Shown here: positions 36,004 to 44,139 of the stretch, one piece after another
Layout: each line of letters starts with the position of its first letter
Numbering within the stretch: the first letter of the stretch is position 1
DNA from: Opitutus sp. GAS368
GTDB lineage: Bacteria > Verrucomicrobiota > Verrucomicrobiia > Opitutales > Opitutaceae
Length of the DNA: 64,000 nt
Direction: 5' to 3'
Assembly: GCA_945874455.1 (NCBI GenBank)
Contig: CAMCHO010000002.1
Span: forward strand, 28,155-92,154
The notes under the pieces: model-generated
What the model was told of the DNA's origin: nothing
Seen by the model: the letters and a program-made list of their open reading frames with translations, nothing else
Databases searched by the model: none
Position numbers and translations under genes: made by a program

Positions 36004-36068
36004 AGGGCACTGCTTGCCAGGGCCCGGGATGAAAACGAAAAACGGGCTGCGGCAAGCAGCGGGCCTAC
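36004..36068. repeat. GTAG-led REP-like hairpin
   Basis: CTGCTTGCC (36010-36018) pairs perfectly with GGCAAGCAG (36051-36059), with further partial pairing outside, and CTAC follows at 36065-36068, i.e. GTAG leads the hairpin on the minus strand. Intergenic, upstream of the dehydrogenase gene. Confidence 0.55.
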
Positions 36069-36242
36069 GCGTACCCGGCATGGGCATGAACTCAACATAA
36101 GAAACGAAATGTTCAGAAACAGTGACAATAACCGTAGCGAAGGACAATGCGGGTGTCGCGAGGCACTCAGCACGAAAGAAGTCTGGAGTAAAGGCACGAC
36201 CGTAGGAGCACGAACATGCGAACATGAAACCGGCGCAGCCCC

Positions 36243-36353
36243 TTCAATCTGGAGCGCGATCTCCCCGAGGAACAGAACTTGATTGCGGCGGAGCCTGAAA
36301 TCGTGGCTCGCCTGCAGATGGAGCGGGTCCGGATTCGCGCCGGCCAGCGCTGA
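36243..36353 (+). pseudogene. Sulfatase C-terminal remnant
   Basis: FNLERDLPEEQNLIAAEPEI, then VARLQMERVRIRAGQR and TGA. This is the typical end of type I sulfatases (L.DLE.DP.E..NLa...p....L...). No catalytic domain precedes it: the upstream bases hold the REP-like hairpin and AT-rich sequence. A deletion or decay left only the tail. The rest of the 35978-36444 interval shows nothing coding. Confidence 0.5.
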
Positions 36354-36444
36354 CGCCGAATACTCGCCTAGGACAACGCCTGCGGCGGCTGAGCGGCCCT
36401 CGTGACGCGTGGTGGGATCCGCCGTCTGCCATCTTCCCCGCGAT

Positions 36445-36855
36445 TTACTTGAGCTGGAGCAAATCCCACTGGTTGCCGTAGAGATCGCGGAAGACCGCGA
36501 CGGTGCCGTAGTCCTCCTCACGCGGCGCTTCGAGAAACTCGACCCCGCGCTCTCGGAAGGCGCGGTGGTCGCGGTGGAAATCGTCGGTGTGGAGAAAGAG
36601 AAAGACGCGCCCACCGGTCTGGTTGCCCACGGCGGCGAGTTCGGCGGCGTTCTTCGCCTTCGCGAGCAAGAGCTGGCACGCGCCCGCGCTGTCGGCGCCC
36701 GGCGGCGCGACGAGCACCCAGCGTTTGTCGGGCTGCGACGCGGTGGGCTGGGCGCGGTCTTCGACGAGCCGAAACCCGAGGGCGCCGGTGTAGTAGGCGA
36801 GGGCCTCATCGTAATCGCGGACGACGAGGGAAACGGTGGCGATGGATTGGCTCAT
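36445..36855 (-). CDS. VOC-superfamily (glyoxalase/bleomycin-resistance-like) protein
   Basis: 136 residues with the paired beta-alpha-beta-beta-beta units of the VOC fold: IATVSLVVRDYDEALAYYTG, ALGFRLVED, KRWVLVAPPG, then VFLFLHTDDFHRDHRAFRER, GVEFLEAP and VAVFRDLYGNQWDLLQ. Metal ligand candidates are His in FLHTDDF and Glu/Asp in the final DLYGN-W-DL region. Standard cytosolic detoxification or extradiol-type enzyme; substrate unknown. The gene is divergent from the NHL protein gene. Confidence 0.88.
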   Translation of the reverse strand: MSQSIATVSLVVRDYDEALAYYTGALGFRLVEDRAQPTASQPDKRWVLVAPPGADSAGACQLLLAKAKNAAELAAVGNQTGGRVFLFLHTDDFHRDHRAFRERGVEFLEAPREEDYGTVAVFRDLYGNQWDLLQLK

Positions 36856-37020
36856 GACCCACGCTGCACCAGCCGGTCACTGGGCTGCAATCGACGATCG
36901 CGAAATTTCCGCAGCTTTGGGTGGACACGACGGGACGTTTTCCGGATGAACTATCCGGTTCCGTTTACTTCAGTTGTTCCCCGTTCTCCCAGTCTCTCAT
37001 CGCTCAGTCCATTATTCCCC

Positions 37021-38160
37021 ATGTCCACCTCCCGCCGCCTCGCCCTCGCATTCTGTGCTTTCGCCTCCCTCGCCGCCGCCCATCCGGACGACGCGCCGGC
37101 TTCGACCGTTCGCAAAGTCGCAGCTGCGCCAATCCCCGCCGGCCCCCTCGGCTCGGGTCAGTGGAAATTTCAGGTCGAGAGCGGTTGGGCCAAGATTCCT
37201 TCGCCAGCGACGCTCGGTCCTACCCACGGCGGCGTGGTGGTGGATCGTGCGGGCCTGATTTATGTCAGCACCGACGGTCCTTCGGGTATCCTTGTCTTCA
37301 AGCCGGACGGCAACATGGCCCGCACCATCGCCCCGGAGTTCAGCGGTATTCACGGCCTGATGCTCCGCGATGAGGGTGGTAAGCAATTTATCTACGCGGC
37401 GCACGTGAAGGGTAATCAGGTCGTCAAGCTGGGGCTCGATGGAAAACTCGAGTGGAAGATTGCCTGTCCCACGCAAAGCGGTCTCTACCCTGCACTCGAG
37501 GCCTGGAAGCCCAATGCCAAGACGCCCAACGCCAAGCCCGGCGCTACGGTGGTGGGCCACGATGGCCGGACCTATGTCGTCGACGGTTACAGGCCCACGG
37601 CAATCACAGTGGGACCCGACGGGCGGATCTACGTCGCGGATGGTTACGGTGCGAGCGTGATCCATGAGTATTCGGCTGACCGGAAATGGACACGCGTGAT
37701 CGGCTCGAAGGGCACCGGCGAAGGCCAGTTTGCCACCTGCCATGGTATCACGTTGGATACCCGTTACGGCGCGCCGCGACTCCTCGTGGCCGACCGCGCG
37801 AACAAGCGTCTCGTGCACCTCGATCTCGACGGCAAATGGCTGGGCGTGCTCACGACGGATCTGCGTCTGCCCTGCGCCATTTCGATCTTTGGTGAATTTG
37901 CCGCCGTGGCCGAACTGCAAGGCCGCGTGGTCATCACTGACAAGACCGGCAAGATCGTCTCCACGCTCGGCGACAATCCTGATCAAAAACAATGGGCGGC
38001 GTTCAAGCTGGCGCCCGAGTTCTGGCAGGATGGCATTTTTATCGCGCCGCACGGCCTGTCGTTTGACGCCGCGGGCAATCTTTTCGTGCAGGATTGGAAT
38101 GCCACCGGACGCCTCACGAAGCTGCGTCGCGAAGGCAAGGGCCTCGCGCTGGCACCGTGA
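37021..38160 (+). CDS. Exported NHL/6-bladed beta-propeller protein
   Basis: The ATG at 37021 gives a signal peptide (MSTSRRLALAFCAFASLAAA). 379 residues with repeated NHL-type blades: GVVVDRAGLIYVSTDGP, AITVGPDGRIYVADGYG, YSADRKWTRVIGSKGTGEGQ (GxGEGQF is diagnostic), HGITLDTRYGAPRLLVADRA and HGLSFDAAGNLFVQDWN. Such proteins commonly accompany PSCyt/DUF1501 and sugar-isomerase genes in this phylum, but the ligand is unknown. A second, Tat-exported one is at 61227-62291. Confidence 0.87.
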   Translation: MSTSRRLALAFCAFASLAAAHPDDAPASTVRKVAAAPIPAGPLGSGQWKFQVESGWAKIPSPATLGPTHGGVVVDRAGLIYVSTDGPSGILVFKPDGNMARTIAPEFSGIHGLMLRDEGGKQFIYAAHVKGNQVVKLGLDGKLEWKIACPTQSGLYPALEAWKPNAKTPNAKPGATVVGHDGRTYVVDGYRPTAITVGPDGRIYVADGYGASVIHEYSADRKWTRVIGSKGTGEGQFATCHGITLDTRYGAPRLLVADRANKRLVHLDLDGKWLGVLTTDLRLPCAISIFGEFAAVAELQGRVVITDKTGKIVSTLGDNPDQKQWAAFKLAPEFWQDGIFIAPHGLSFDAAGNLFVQDWNATGRLTKLRREGKGLALAP

Positions 38161-38180
38161 TGCCGTCGCGCTTGCGCCGG

Positions 38181-38209
38181 CACTGCGCTCAAGGTCGGCG
38201 CAGTGTTTT
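38181..38209 (+). terminator. Rho-independent terminator after the NHL gene
   Basis: CACTGCGC-9 nt-GCGCAGTG (38181-38205) then TTTT, 21 bp after the stop codon. The T-run is short but the stem is perfect. Confidence 0.65.
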
Positions 38210-38440
38210 CCGCCGGGAAACTCGCGAGATTCGCTCAATGGGATGCACGGATTCGCGAGCCTTTAGTTTCAATCGGTGACCCTCTTTCCGTCCTTGTCCA
38301 GGCCCATGGATCATACCGACCAGATCCGTGGGCGCCTCGAGAGCGGCATGCCGTTTACGCGACCCGAGCTGAACGTGATGCAGAGGGCAGATTCGCGCTC
38401 GGCTGAAGCCGCGGGATGAACTCACGATGTGGAGTGCGAT

Positions 38441-38734
38441 CTGCTGCTGCACCGCGGCAGCTATGCGGTCGCGGGTACGCTCGTCGATCCACGCCTGCGG
38501 GTCTTCACTGGTGCCGCGCTCGTCGCTGAAAACGATAACTGAAGTGCGGTCGGCGCCGAGGCTGCGGTCACGGCGCAAGCGGCGCGGGACACCGGAGCCT
38601 TTGCGCTCGCGAACGGCAGCAAAGACGCGGCGCTGATTCTGACTTTGGCGCCTGGGGCCTACACGGCCCAAGTCAGCGGCGCCGACGGGACCAGCACCGG
38701 CGTCGCGTTGATCGAGGTGTACGAAGTGCCCTGA
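38441..38734 (+). pseudogene. Remnant of an exported protein's repeat-type C-terminal domain
   Basis: In frame: AVAGTLVDPRLRVFTGAALV, AENDN, an internal TGA where related domains have Trp, then DTGAFALANGSKDAALILTL, APGAYTAQVSGADG, GVALIEVYEVP and a stop. This is the beta-sandwich module that ends many large exported proteins of Verrucomicrobiota ('APGAYTAQVSG...G.ALvEvYe'). The N-terminal part is missing and the nonsense codon confirms decay. Confidence 0.65.
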
Positions 38735-38881
38735 GGCCAAACTCCATTGTCTACGCTGATTTCTCATTTATAGTCCGGCTAGCAAACGGGATGAGGAGTT
38801 GAACCGCTGATTTTCGTTCATTTATCGGTCTCGGAAGATTCACCTGATCGGCGAATCAAACCAGCGACGCAGCAGGGTTTT

Positions 38882-38991
38882 CTCTGCGTGCCGGTATCGT
38901 CTCTGCGGTGCAAATGGACCGGCGTGGAGCGACTAGCGTGGAGCGAATAAACGGAGAGGGCACCGCAGAGACAGGAGAATCCGACGCAGAG
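38882..38991. repeat. 110-bp nested palindrome
   Basis: Inner arms GTCTCTGCGGTGC (38899-38911) and GCACCGCAGAGAC (38960-38972) pair perfectly over 13 bp; outer arms CTCTGCGT (38882-38889) and ACGCAGAG (38984-38991) pair over 8 bp. The loop contains GCGTGGAGCGACTA repeated (38922-38949). Mobile miniature element or structured RNA are both possible. Confidence 0.7.
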
Positions 38992-38996
38992 GAGTA

Positions 38997-39190
38997 ATCC
39001 CAACGTCCTTTGAACCCTGGACTTTTCGGTAGCCGCGAGCGCCAGCGAGTGGACGATTCACCACTCGCTGGCGCTCGCGGCTACGGGGCAAATCACAATC
39101 TGAAGCTTTGGGGCGATTGCTATGACCACTCGCTGGCGCTCGCGGCTACGCGGCAAATCACAGTCTGAAACTGTTGGGCGATTGATATTA
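38997..39190. repeat. Palindromic dispersed repeat, copy B, with a tandem 65-bp extension
   Basis: 38997-39119 is the counterpart of 34689-34811. Its hairpin arms (39029-39052 and 39061-39084) pair perfectly over 24 bp and are led by GTAG. The 65-bp unit 39061-39125 (right arm plus tail) is repeated at 39126-39190 with few changes, showing slippage or tandem duplication. Confidence 0.85.
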
Positions 39191-39210
39191 GCCATCTGCG
39201 CTGCGGGCTC

Positions 39211-40782
39211 TCAGCGCGGGCCGGGGGCGTTGATTCGGACGGCGTTGCGCTCGGAGCCCGCCGGGGTACCGCGGGGTGCGGCTTTGCCCCCTTTTGCGGC
39301 CTTGGTTGCGCCCGCCGCTTTGATCGCTGCGCCGGTTTCTCGGTCGAAGCTGTCGCCGGTGAGTTGCGCGGGTACGGTGTCGCCGGTCGCGTCGCTCCAC
39401 TCAGCGAGCAGTTTCGCGAGGCGGATTTTGGTGCCGCGATGCTGCGGATCGGCGGCGAGATTCTTTAACTGCAGTGGATCGGCCGCGGTGTCGTAGAGTT
39501 CTTCGGACGGACGTGGCGCGAGGAACACATCCGCTTGCGCGGGCGTGAGTGGCCCGGCGGAACGGGCGGCGCGAAGGGCCTGATGTGACGCACCGCGCAC
39601 GGAGTCGGCAGGGCCTTGCCACGCCAAGGCCGGACGGTGATTGGAAATGTAAAGAAATCCCTCGGAGCGCACCGCGCGACCGTGGGCCTCGTAGTCGTGC
39701 CAGTTGTGTTCGGAAAACGCGTGCTGGCGCACCGTGGCGGCGGGATTTTTCAAGACGGGGAGGAAACTGACGCCTTGCATCGTGGGAGCGACCGGCACGC
39801 CGGCAGCGGTCAGCACGGTCGGGGCGATGTCGATGGCGCTGACGAGACTAGGCGAGGGTCGGCCGGGCTGCGCCAAGCCGGCAGGCCAATGCGCGATGAA
39901 ATACGTCTTCATGCCCGAATCGTGCAGGCGCGTTTTGGCGCGGGGGAAAGCGCGGGTGTTGTCGGCCATCACGAGAATGAGCGTATTCGCGAGCGAGCCT
40001 TCGTTTTCGAGCGCGGCGACGACGCGGCCGACATAGTGGTCGAACCGGGTCACCTCATTATAGTAAGAGGCGAGGTCGGCCCGCGTCGCGGCGTCGTCGT
40101 GCAAATACGCCGGGACGCGGACGGCAGCGGGTTCGTGTTTCGGTCCGTAGCGTTCGGGCTGCCACTCTTTGTCACCGTCCCAGTCGCGGTGGGCGTCGAG
40201 TGCGGCGAACCAAAAGAAAAACGGTTTATCCTTCGGACGCTCCTGCACGACTTTCACCCAGTTTCCGTGACCGCCGCTGTTGCCGGGAATCTTGCCGGTA
40301 TCGACATGGTCAAACGGCGTGGGCTGCGGCGCTTCGCCGGCGGCGGGCGCCTCGAAAGTCATGTGATGTTTGCCGCTGAGCGCGGTGTAATAACCGGCCT
40401 CGCGGAGCAGGCGCGGAAACCACGGCAAGTGCGCGGCGATGGGTTGGTGGAGCTCGGAGGCGCGACCGTTGTTGTGCGGATAGCGGCCGGTCACGACGCT
40501 GCTGCGACTCGGGCTGCAACTGCTCGCAGTCAAATACGCGGCGTCGAAGCGGCGCCCGTTGGCCGCGAGGCGATCGAGGTGGGGCGTGCGCGCGGTGGGA
40601 TTGCCTGTGCAACCGAGATCGTCCCAACTCACGTCGTCGGCGATGAAGAGAATCACGTTAGGGCGGGCCGATGCGGGTGGGGTAGCAGCCGGGGCCGACG
40701 ACGATATCGAAATCAGTAGCACGGCTGCACAGAACAATCCGGTGCGAGTGAGCGGGTGGCCCAAGAGGAGGGTGGGGTGCAT
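39211..40782 (-). CDS. Type I sulfatase (Cys-type formylglycine), exported
   Basis: 523 residues with a leader ending near SSSAPAA. Metal site NVILFIADDVSWDDLG; active-site signature Cys89-Ser-Pro-Ser-Arg93 in SSCSPSRSSVVTGRYPHNNG, the Cys to be converted to formylglycine by an FGE-type enzyme not in this window; ALSGKHHMTF with catalytic Lys-His; VMADNTRAFPRAKTRLHDSG with the usual DNG altered to DNT. Resembles heparan N-sulfatase/N-sulfoglucosamine-type enzymes. The C-terminus has a Lys/Ala-rich extension. Likely removes sulfate from a polysaccharide. The gene is divergent from the first PSCyt gene, with 97 bp between them. Confidence 0.9.
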   Translation of the reverse strand: MHPTLLLGHPLTRTGLFCAAVLLISISSSAPAATPPASARPNVILFIADDVSWDDLGCTGNPTARTPHLDRLAANGRRFDAAYLTASSCSPSRSSVVTGRYPHNNGRASELHQPIAAHLPWFPRLLREAGYYTALSGKHHMTFEAPAAGEAPQPTPFDHVDTGKIPGNSGGHGNWVKVVQERPKDKPFFFWFAALDAHRDWDGDKEWQPERYGPKHEPAAVRVPAYLHDDAATRADLASYYNEVTRFDHYVGRVVAALENEGSLANTLILVMADNTRAFPRAKTRLHDSGMKTYFIAHWPAGLAQPGRPSPSLVSAIDIAPTVLTAAGVPVAPTMQGVSFLPVLKNPAATVRQHAFSEHNWHDYEAHGRAVRSEGFLYISNHRPALAWQGPADSVRGASHQALRAARSAGPLTPAQADVFLAPRPSEELYDTAADPLQLKNLAADPQHRGTKIRLAKLLAEWSDATGDTVPAQLTGDSFDRETGAAIKAAGATKAAKGGKAAPRGTPAGSERNAVRINAPGPR

Positions 40783-40879
40783 GGTGAAATGTTTCTGCGT
40801 CGGAACGGGCTTTCAAACTCCATTCTGCGCCGGCCGCTGATTCCAGCAGTCCGGCGACGATGTTGACGCGGAGGTAGAC

Positions 40880-43800
40880 ATGGCGCGAAAACCTCTTCTA
40901 GTGTTTTCCTCATCCCCCATGGCTTGTTACCCAACGATAATTTTTTCACCGTGGTCGACCGCGGTTCTGAGTGTTTCCCTGCTGGCCGCGATCGCGGCGT
41001 CACCGGTTCACGCGGCAGCAGCAGCAGCGCCCGCGCCGATCCAGTATAACGCGCAGATTCAGCCCATCCTCGCGGAGAATTGTTTCGCGTGTCACGGACC
41101 CGATTCGGCGGGACGCAAGGCCAAGCTGCGCCTGGATCGCGCAGAGTTTGCAACGGCCGAGCGCGGTGAACACGCCGCGGCGATTGTGCCGGGAAAACCC
41201 GACGCCAGTCCGCTCGTGGAGCGTATTTTTTCCACCGATACGGAGGAGATCATGCCGCCCCCGGACTCGCATAAAACGCTCAAGCCCGAGGAAAAGGCCT
41301 TGCTCAAGCGGTGGATCGCCGAGGGGGCAACCTATCAAGAGCACTGGTCTTTGCTCGCACCTGTGCGGCCGGCGGTTCCGGTGGCCGGCGCCACGAAGAC
41401 GTGGGTGCGCAACCCCATCGACGCCTTCATCGCGCAGACCCTCACATCGTCCGGTCTCAAGCCGAGTCGCCCTGAGGAGCCGGCGCGTTTGCTGCGGCGC
41501 GTGACGTTTGATCTCACGGGCTTGCCGCCGACGCCGGACGACCTCGCGGCGTTTATGCGCGATCCTTCGCCCGCGGCTTACGACCGCGCCGTCGATCGGC
41601 TCCTCGCCACGGACGCATCCGCCGAGCAATTCGGGCGGCAATGGCTCGACGCCATCCGCTACGCCGACACGCACGGTATCCACATCGACAACTACCGTTC
41701 GATTTGGCCGTTTCGCGATTGGGTCGTCGGAGCGTTTCGGCAGAATCTGCCCTTTGATCAATTCACCATTGAACAGATGGCCGGCGATCTCTTGCCGAAT
41801 GCGACGCTGGAGCAGAAGGTGGCGTCCGGTTTCAACCGTTGCCTGCCGACGACGAGTGAGGGCGGCGCGATTGCCGCCGAATACGAGGCGATCTACGCAA
41901 AAGATCGCGTCGAGACGATGTCCACTGTCTGGCTCGGTCTCACGACGGGCTGTGCAGCGTGTCACGATCACAAATTTGATCCGGTGAGCACCAAAGATTT
42001 TTATGCGCTCACGGCATTTTTCCGTAACAACACGATGCCCGCGATGGACGGCAACGTCGCCGACACGAAGCCGAACCTCTTCGTGCCGGCCGTCGCCGAC
42101 CGCGCGCGGTGGACCGTGATTCAAGGCGGGATCGAATCGTTGCGTGCCGAGCAGAAAACGCGCGCCATGGCGGCCGACGCGGATTTTGCGAAGTGGCTCG
42201 CGACGGCCAAATCGCTCGCGGTTCCGCCGAAGGACTACGACGTAGCGCTGCACGCGCCGCTGGTCGGGCCGGCGCTCGTCGCCGCGCCGTCGGCAGAAAA
42301 CGCCGGGCCTACCACTGGTAGCCCTTCGGAAAATAATGCGCGCGCGGCCGTCGCCGGTCCCTATGGCGCGGCGACGCGCATCGATGGCCGCAGCGTGACG
42401 CTCGGAGCCGGGATTCCGCTGCGCCGCGAAGAATCCGACAGCATCGCCCTCCTCGTGCGGATCGTCGGCACGCCGAGCGGGCCGCTCGTATCGGCGCTGG
42501 ATGCGGGCGAGCGTGGTGCCGGCTGGGAAGTATTTCTCGACAAGGGGAAAATCGGCGTGCGCCTGCGAGGCGGGCGGCCGGATTTTTCGCCGAGTGGAAC
42601 CGCCGCCGCCGTACTCGCTCCGGGCGAGTGGCACCACGTGTTGTTCACGTTCGATTCGGGCGCGTGGTCGAATCGCTCGGTGGACGTGTATGTGGACGGC
42701 AAAGTCGGTGCCAACGCTGGCAACATCAACCACGTGCCCGCCGACCTCGTGCCCGCCGCTCCACTCACGCTCGGTGCTCGGCCCGACGCCGCGCTCGCGG
42801 GTGGCGAAGTCTGGGTGCAGGACGTGCGGCACTACCGGCGCGGTTTCACGGTGGCGCAGGCGAAACCGCTCTCGTCGGTGATCGAAACCTACGCGGCGCT
42901 CACCACGGAGGCGTCGGCACGGACGCCCGCGCACACGAAGCTGCTACGCGAGCATTTCCTCGCCGCTGTCGATACGCCTTCGCTCGCGATCGCGGCCACG
43001 CTCGATCGGCAGCTCGCCGAGGATGCGACGCTGCGCAAGCGCGGCGGCATTTCACTGGTCATGGAGGAGAAGAAGGACTCGGAGGCGTTCGCCCACGTGC
43101 TGACGCGTGGCGAGTATTCGCAACTCGGCGACAAAGTGTCCGCCACCACGCCGGCGGTGCTGCCCCCGCTCCCGGCTGACGCCCCGCGCAACCGCCTCTC
43201 GCTCGCGCGTTGGCTTGTTGACTCGCAGAATCCGCTCACCGCCCGCGTCACCGTGAATCGCGTGTGGCAGGGCTTTTTTGGCACGGGCCTCGTCGAATCC
43301 GCCGGCGACTTCGGCGTGACGGGGAGTCAGCCCTCCCATCCGGCGCTGCTGGATTGGCTCGCGGTCGAGTTTCGCGAGGGCGGCTGGAACTATCGTCAAC
43401 TGGTGCGGCTGATCGTGACGAGTGCGACCTATCGCCAGTCTGCCGTGGTATCGCCCGCGCTCCTCGAACGCGATCCCGCGAATCGTTTACTGGCTCGCGG
43501 GCCGCGTTTCCGCCTCGAAGCGGAGCAGCTCCGTGATCAGGCCCTCGCCGCCTCTGGCCTGCTCGTGGCGAAGGTCGGTGGCCGCCCCGTGCGCCCGTAT
43601 CAGCCCCAAGGTATCTGGGAAGATGTCGCGATGAAGGAGTCGACTACGCGCTTCTATCGCACCGACTCCGGAGAAAATCTTTACCGGCGCTCGCTCTACA
43701 CGCTGATCAAGCGCACCGCGCTCGCACCCGCCATGGATATCCTCAATGCTCCGAATCGCGAGGTCTCTTGCGTGCGTCGCGACCGCACGAATACACCGCT

Positions 43801-44134
43801 CCAGGCCCTCGTGACGCTCAACGATCCGCTCTTCGTCGAAGCCTCGCGTCAGCTGGCCGCCCGCGCGGTGGACGCCGCCCCGGCGTTCGATGCGCGACTC
43901 GACTTGGTGTCGTTGCGCCTGCTGGGGCGCACATTTTCGCGAGCGGAACGAGGCATCGTGCGCCGCACTTTGGACGAAGCGCTCACGACCTATCGCCGCG
44001 ATCCGTCCGCGGCGAAACAACTCTTGGCCATCGGGGATTCTCCGGTGCACGAAAAAATCCCCGCGCCCGAGCTCGCGGCCTGGACGCTCGTCGCCAGCCA
44101 AGTGATGAACCTCGACGAATCCTTGACCAAGTAA
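40880..44134 (+). CDS. PSCyt1-DUF1549-LamG-DUF1553 exported cytochrome protein (pair 1)
   Basis: 1084 residues. Signal region to about residue 50. Planctomycete cytochrome c domain with haem motif Cys68-FA-Cys-His72 (NCFACHGPD); DUF1549 (PSCyt2) with a second CxxCH at 358-362 (GCAACHDHKFDP); a LamG-type jelly-roll insert around residues 490-660 (WEVFLDKGKIGVRLRGG, LAPGEWHHVLFTFDSG, VDVYVDGKVG); and DUF1553 (PSD1) at the C-terminus (ITLNRVWQ-like VTVNRVWQGFFGTGLV, TNTPLQALVTLNDP). Putative dihaem electron-transfer partner of the DUF1501 protein that follows by 5 bp. The pair is frequent in loci for sulfated polysaccharides; its chemistry is not established. GAGG lies upstream of the start. Confidence 0.88.
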   Translation: MARKPLLVFSSSPMACYPTIIFSPWSTAVLSVSLLAAIAASPVHAAAAAAPAPIQYNAQIQPILAENCFACHGPDSAGRKAKLRLDRAEFATAERGEHAAAIVPGKPDASPLVERIFSTDTEEIMPPPDSHKTLKPEEKALLKRWIAEGATYQEHWSLLAPVRPAVPVAGATKTWVRNPIDAFIAQTLTSSGLKPSRPEEPARLLRRVTFDLTGLPPTPDDLAAFMRDPSPAAYDRAVDRLLATDASAEQFGRQWLDAIRYADTHGIHIDNYRSIWPFRDWVVGAFRQNLPFDQFTIEQMAGDLLPNATLEQKVASGFNRCLPTTSEGGAIAAEYEAIYAKDRVETMSTVWLGLTTGCAACHDHKFDPVSTKDFYALTAFFRNNTMPAMDGNVADTKPNLFVPAVADRARWTVIQGGIESLRAEQKTRAMAADADFAKWLATAKSLAVPPKDYDVALHAPLVGPALVAAPSAENAGPTTGSPSENNARAAVAGPYGAATRIDGRSVTLGAGIPLRREESDSIALLVRIVGTPSGPLVSALDAGERGAGWEVFLDKGKIGVRLRGGRPDFSPSGTAAAVLAPGEWHHVLFTFDSGAWSNRSVDVYVDGKVGANAGNINHVPADLVPAAPLTLGARPDAALAGGEVWVQDVRHYRRGFTVAQAKPLSSVIETYAALTTEASARTPAHTKLLREHFLAAVDTPSLAIAATLDRQLAEDATLRKRGGISLVMEEKKDSEAFAHVLTRGEYSQLGDKVSATTPAVLPPLPADAPRNRLSLARWLVDSQNPLTARVTVNRVWQGFFGTGLVESAGDFGVTGSQPSHPALLDWLAVEFREGGWNYRQLVRLIVTSATYRQSAVVSPALLERDPANRLLARGPRFRLEAEQLRDQALAASGLLVAKVGGRPVRPYQPQGIWEDVAMKESTTRFYRTDSGENLYRRSLYTLIKRTALAPAMDILNAPNREVSCVRRDRTNTPLQALVTLNDPLFVEASRQLAARAVDAAPAFDARLDLVSLRLLGRTFSRAERGIVRRTLDEALTTYRRDPSAAKQLLAIGDSPVHEKIPAPELAAWTLVASQVMNLDESLTK

Positions 44135-44139
44135 TCGCT

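Noticed and set aside
36409-37020. 204-codon N-terminal extension of the NHL protein
   Set aside because: It runs antisense through the VOC gene; the true start is the signal peptide at 37021.
43768-44139. 124-codon N-terminal extension of the first DUF1501 protein
   Set aside because: It overlaps the cytochrome gene in another frame; the Tat leader after 44140 marks the real start.
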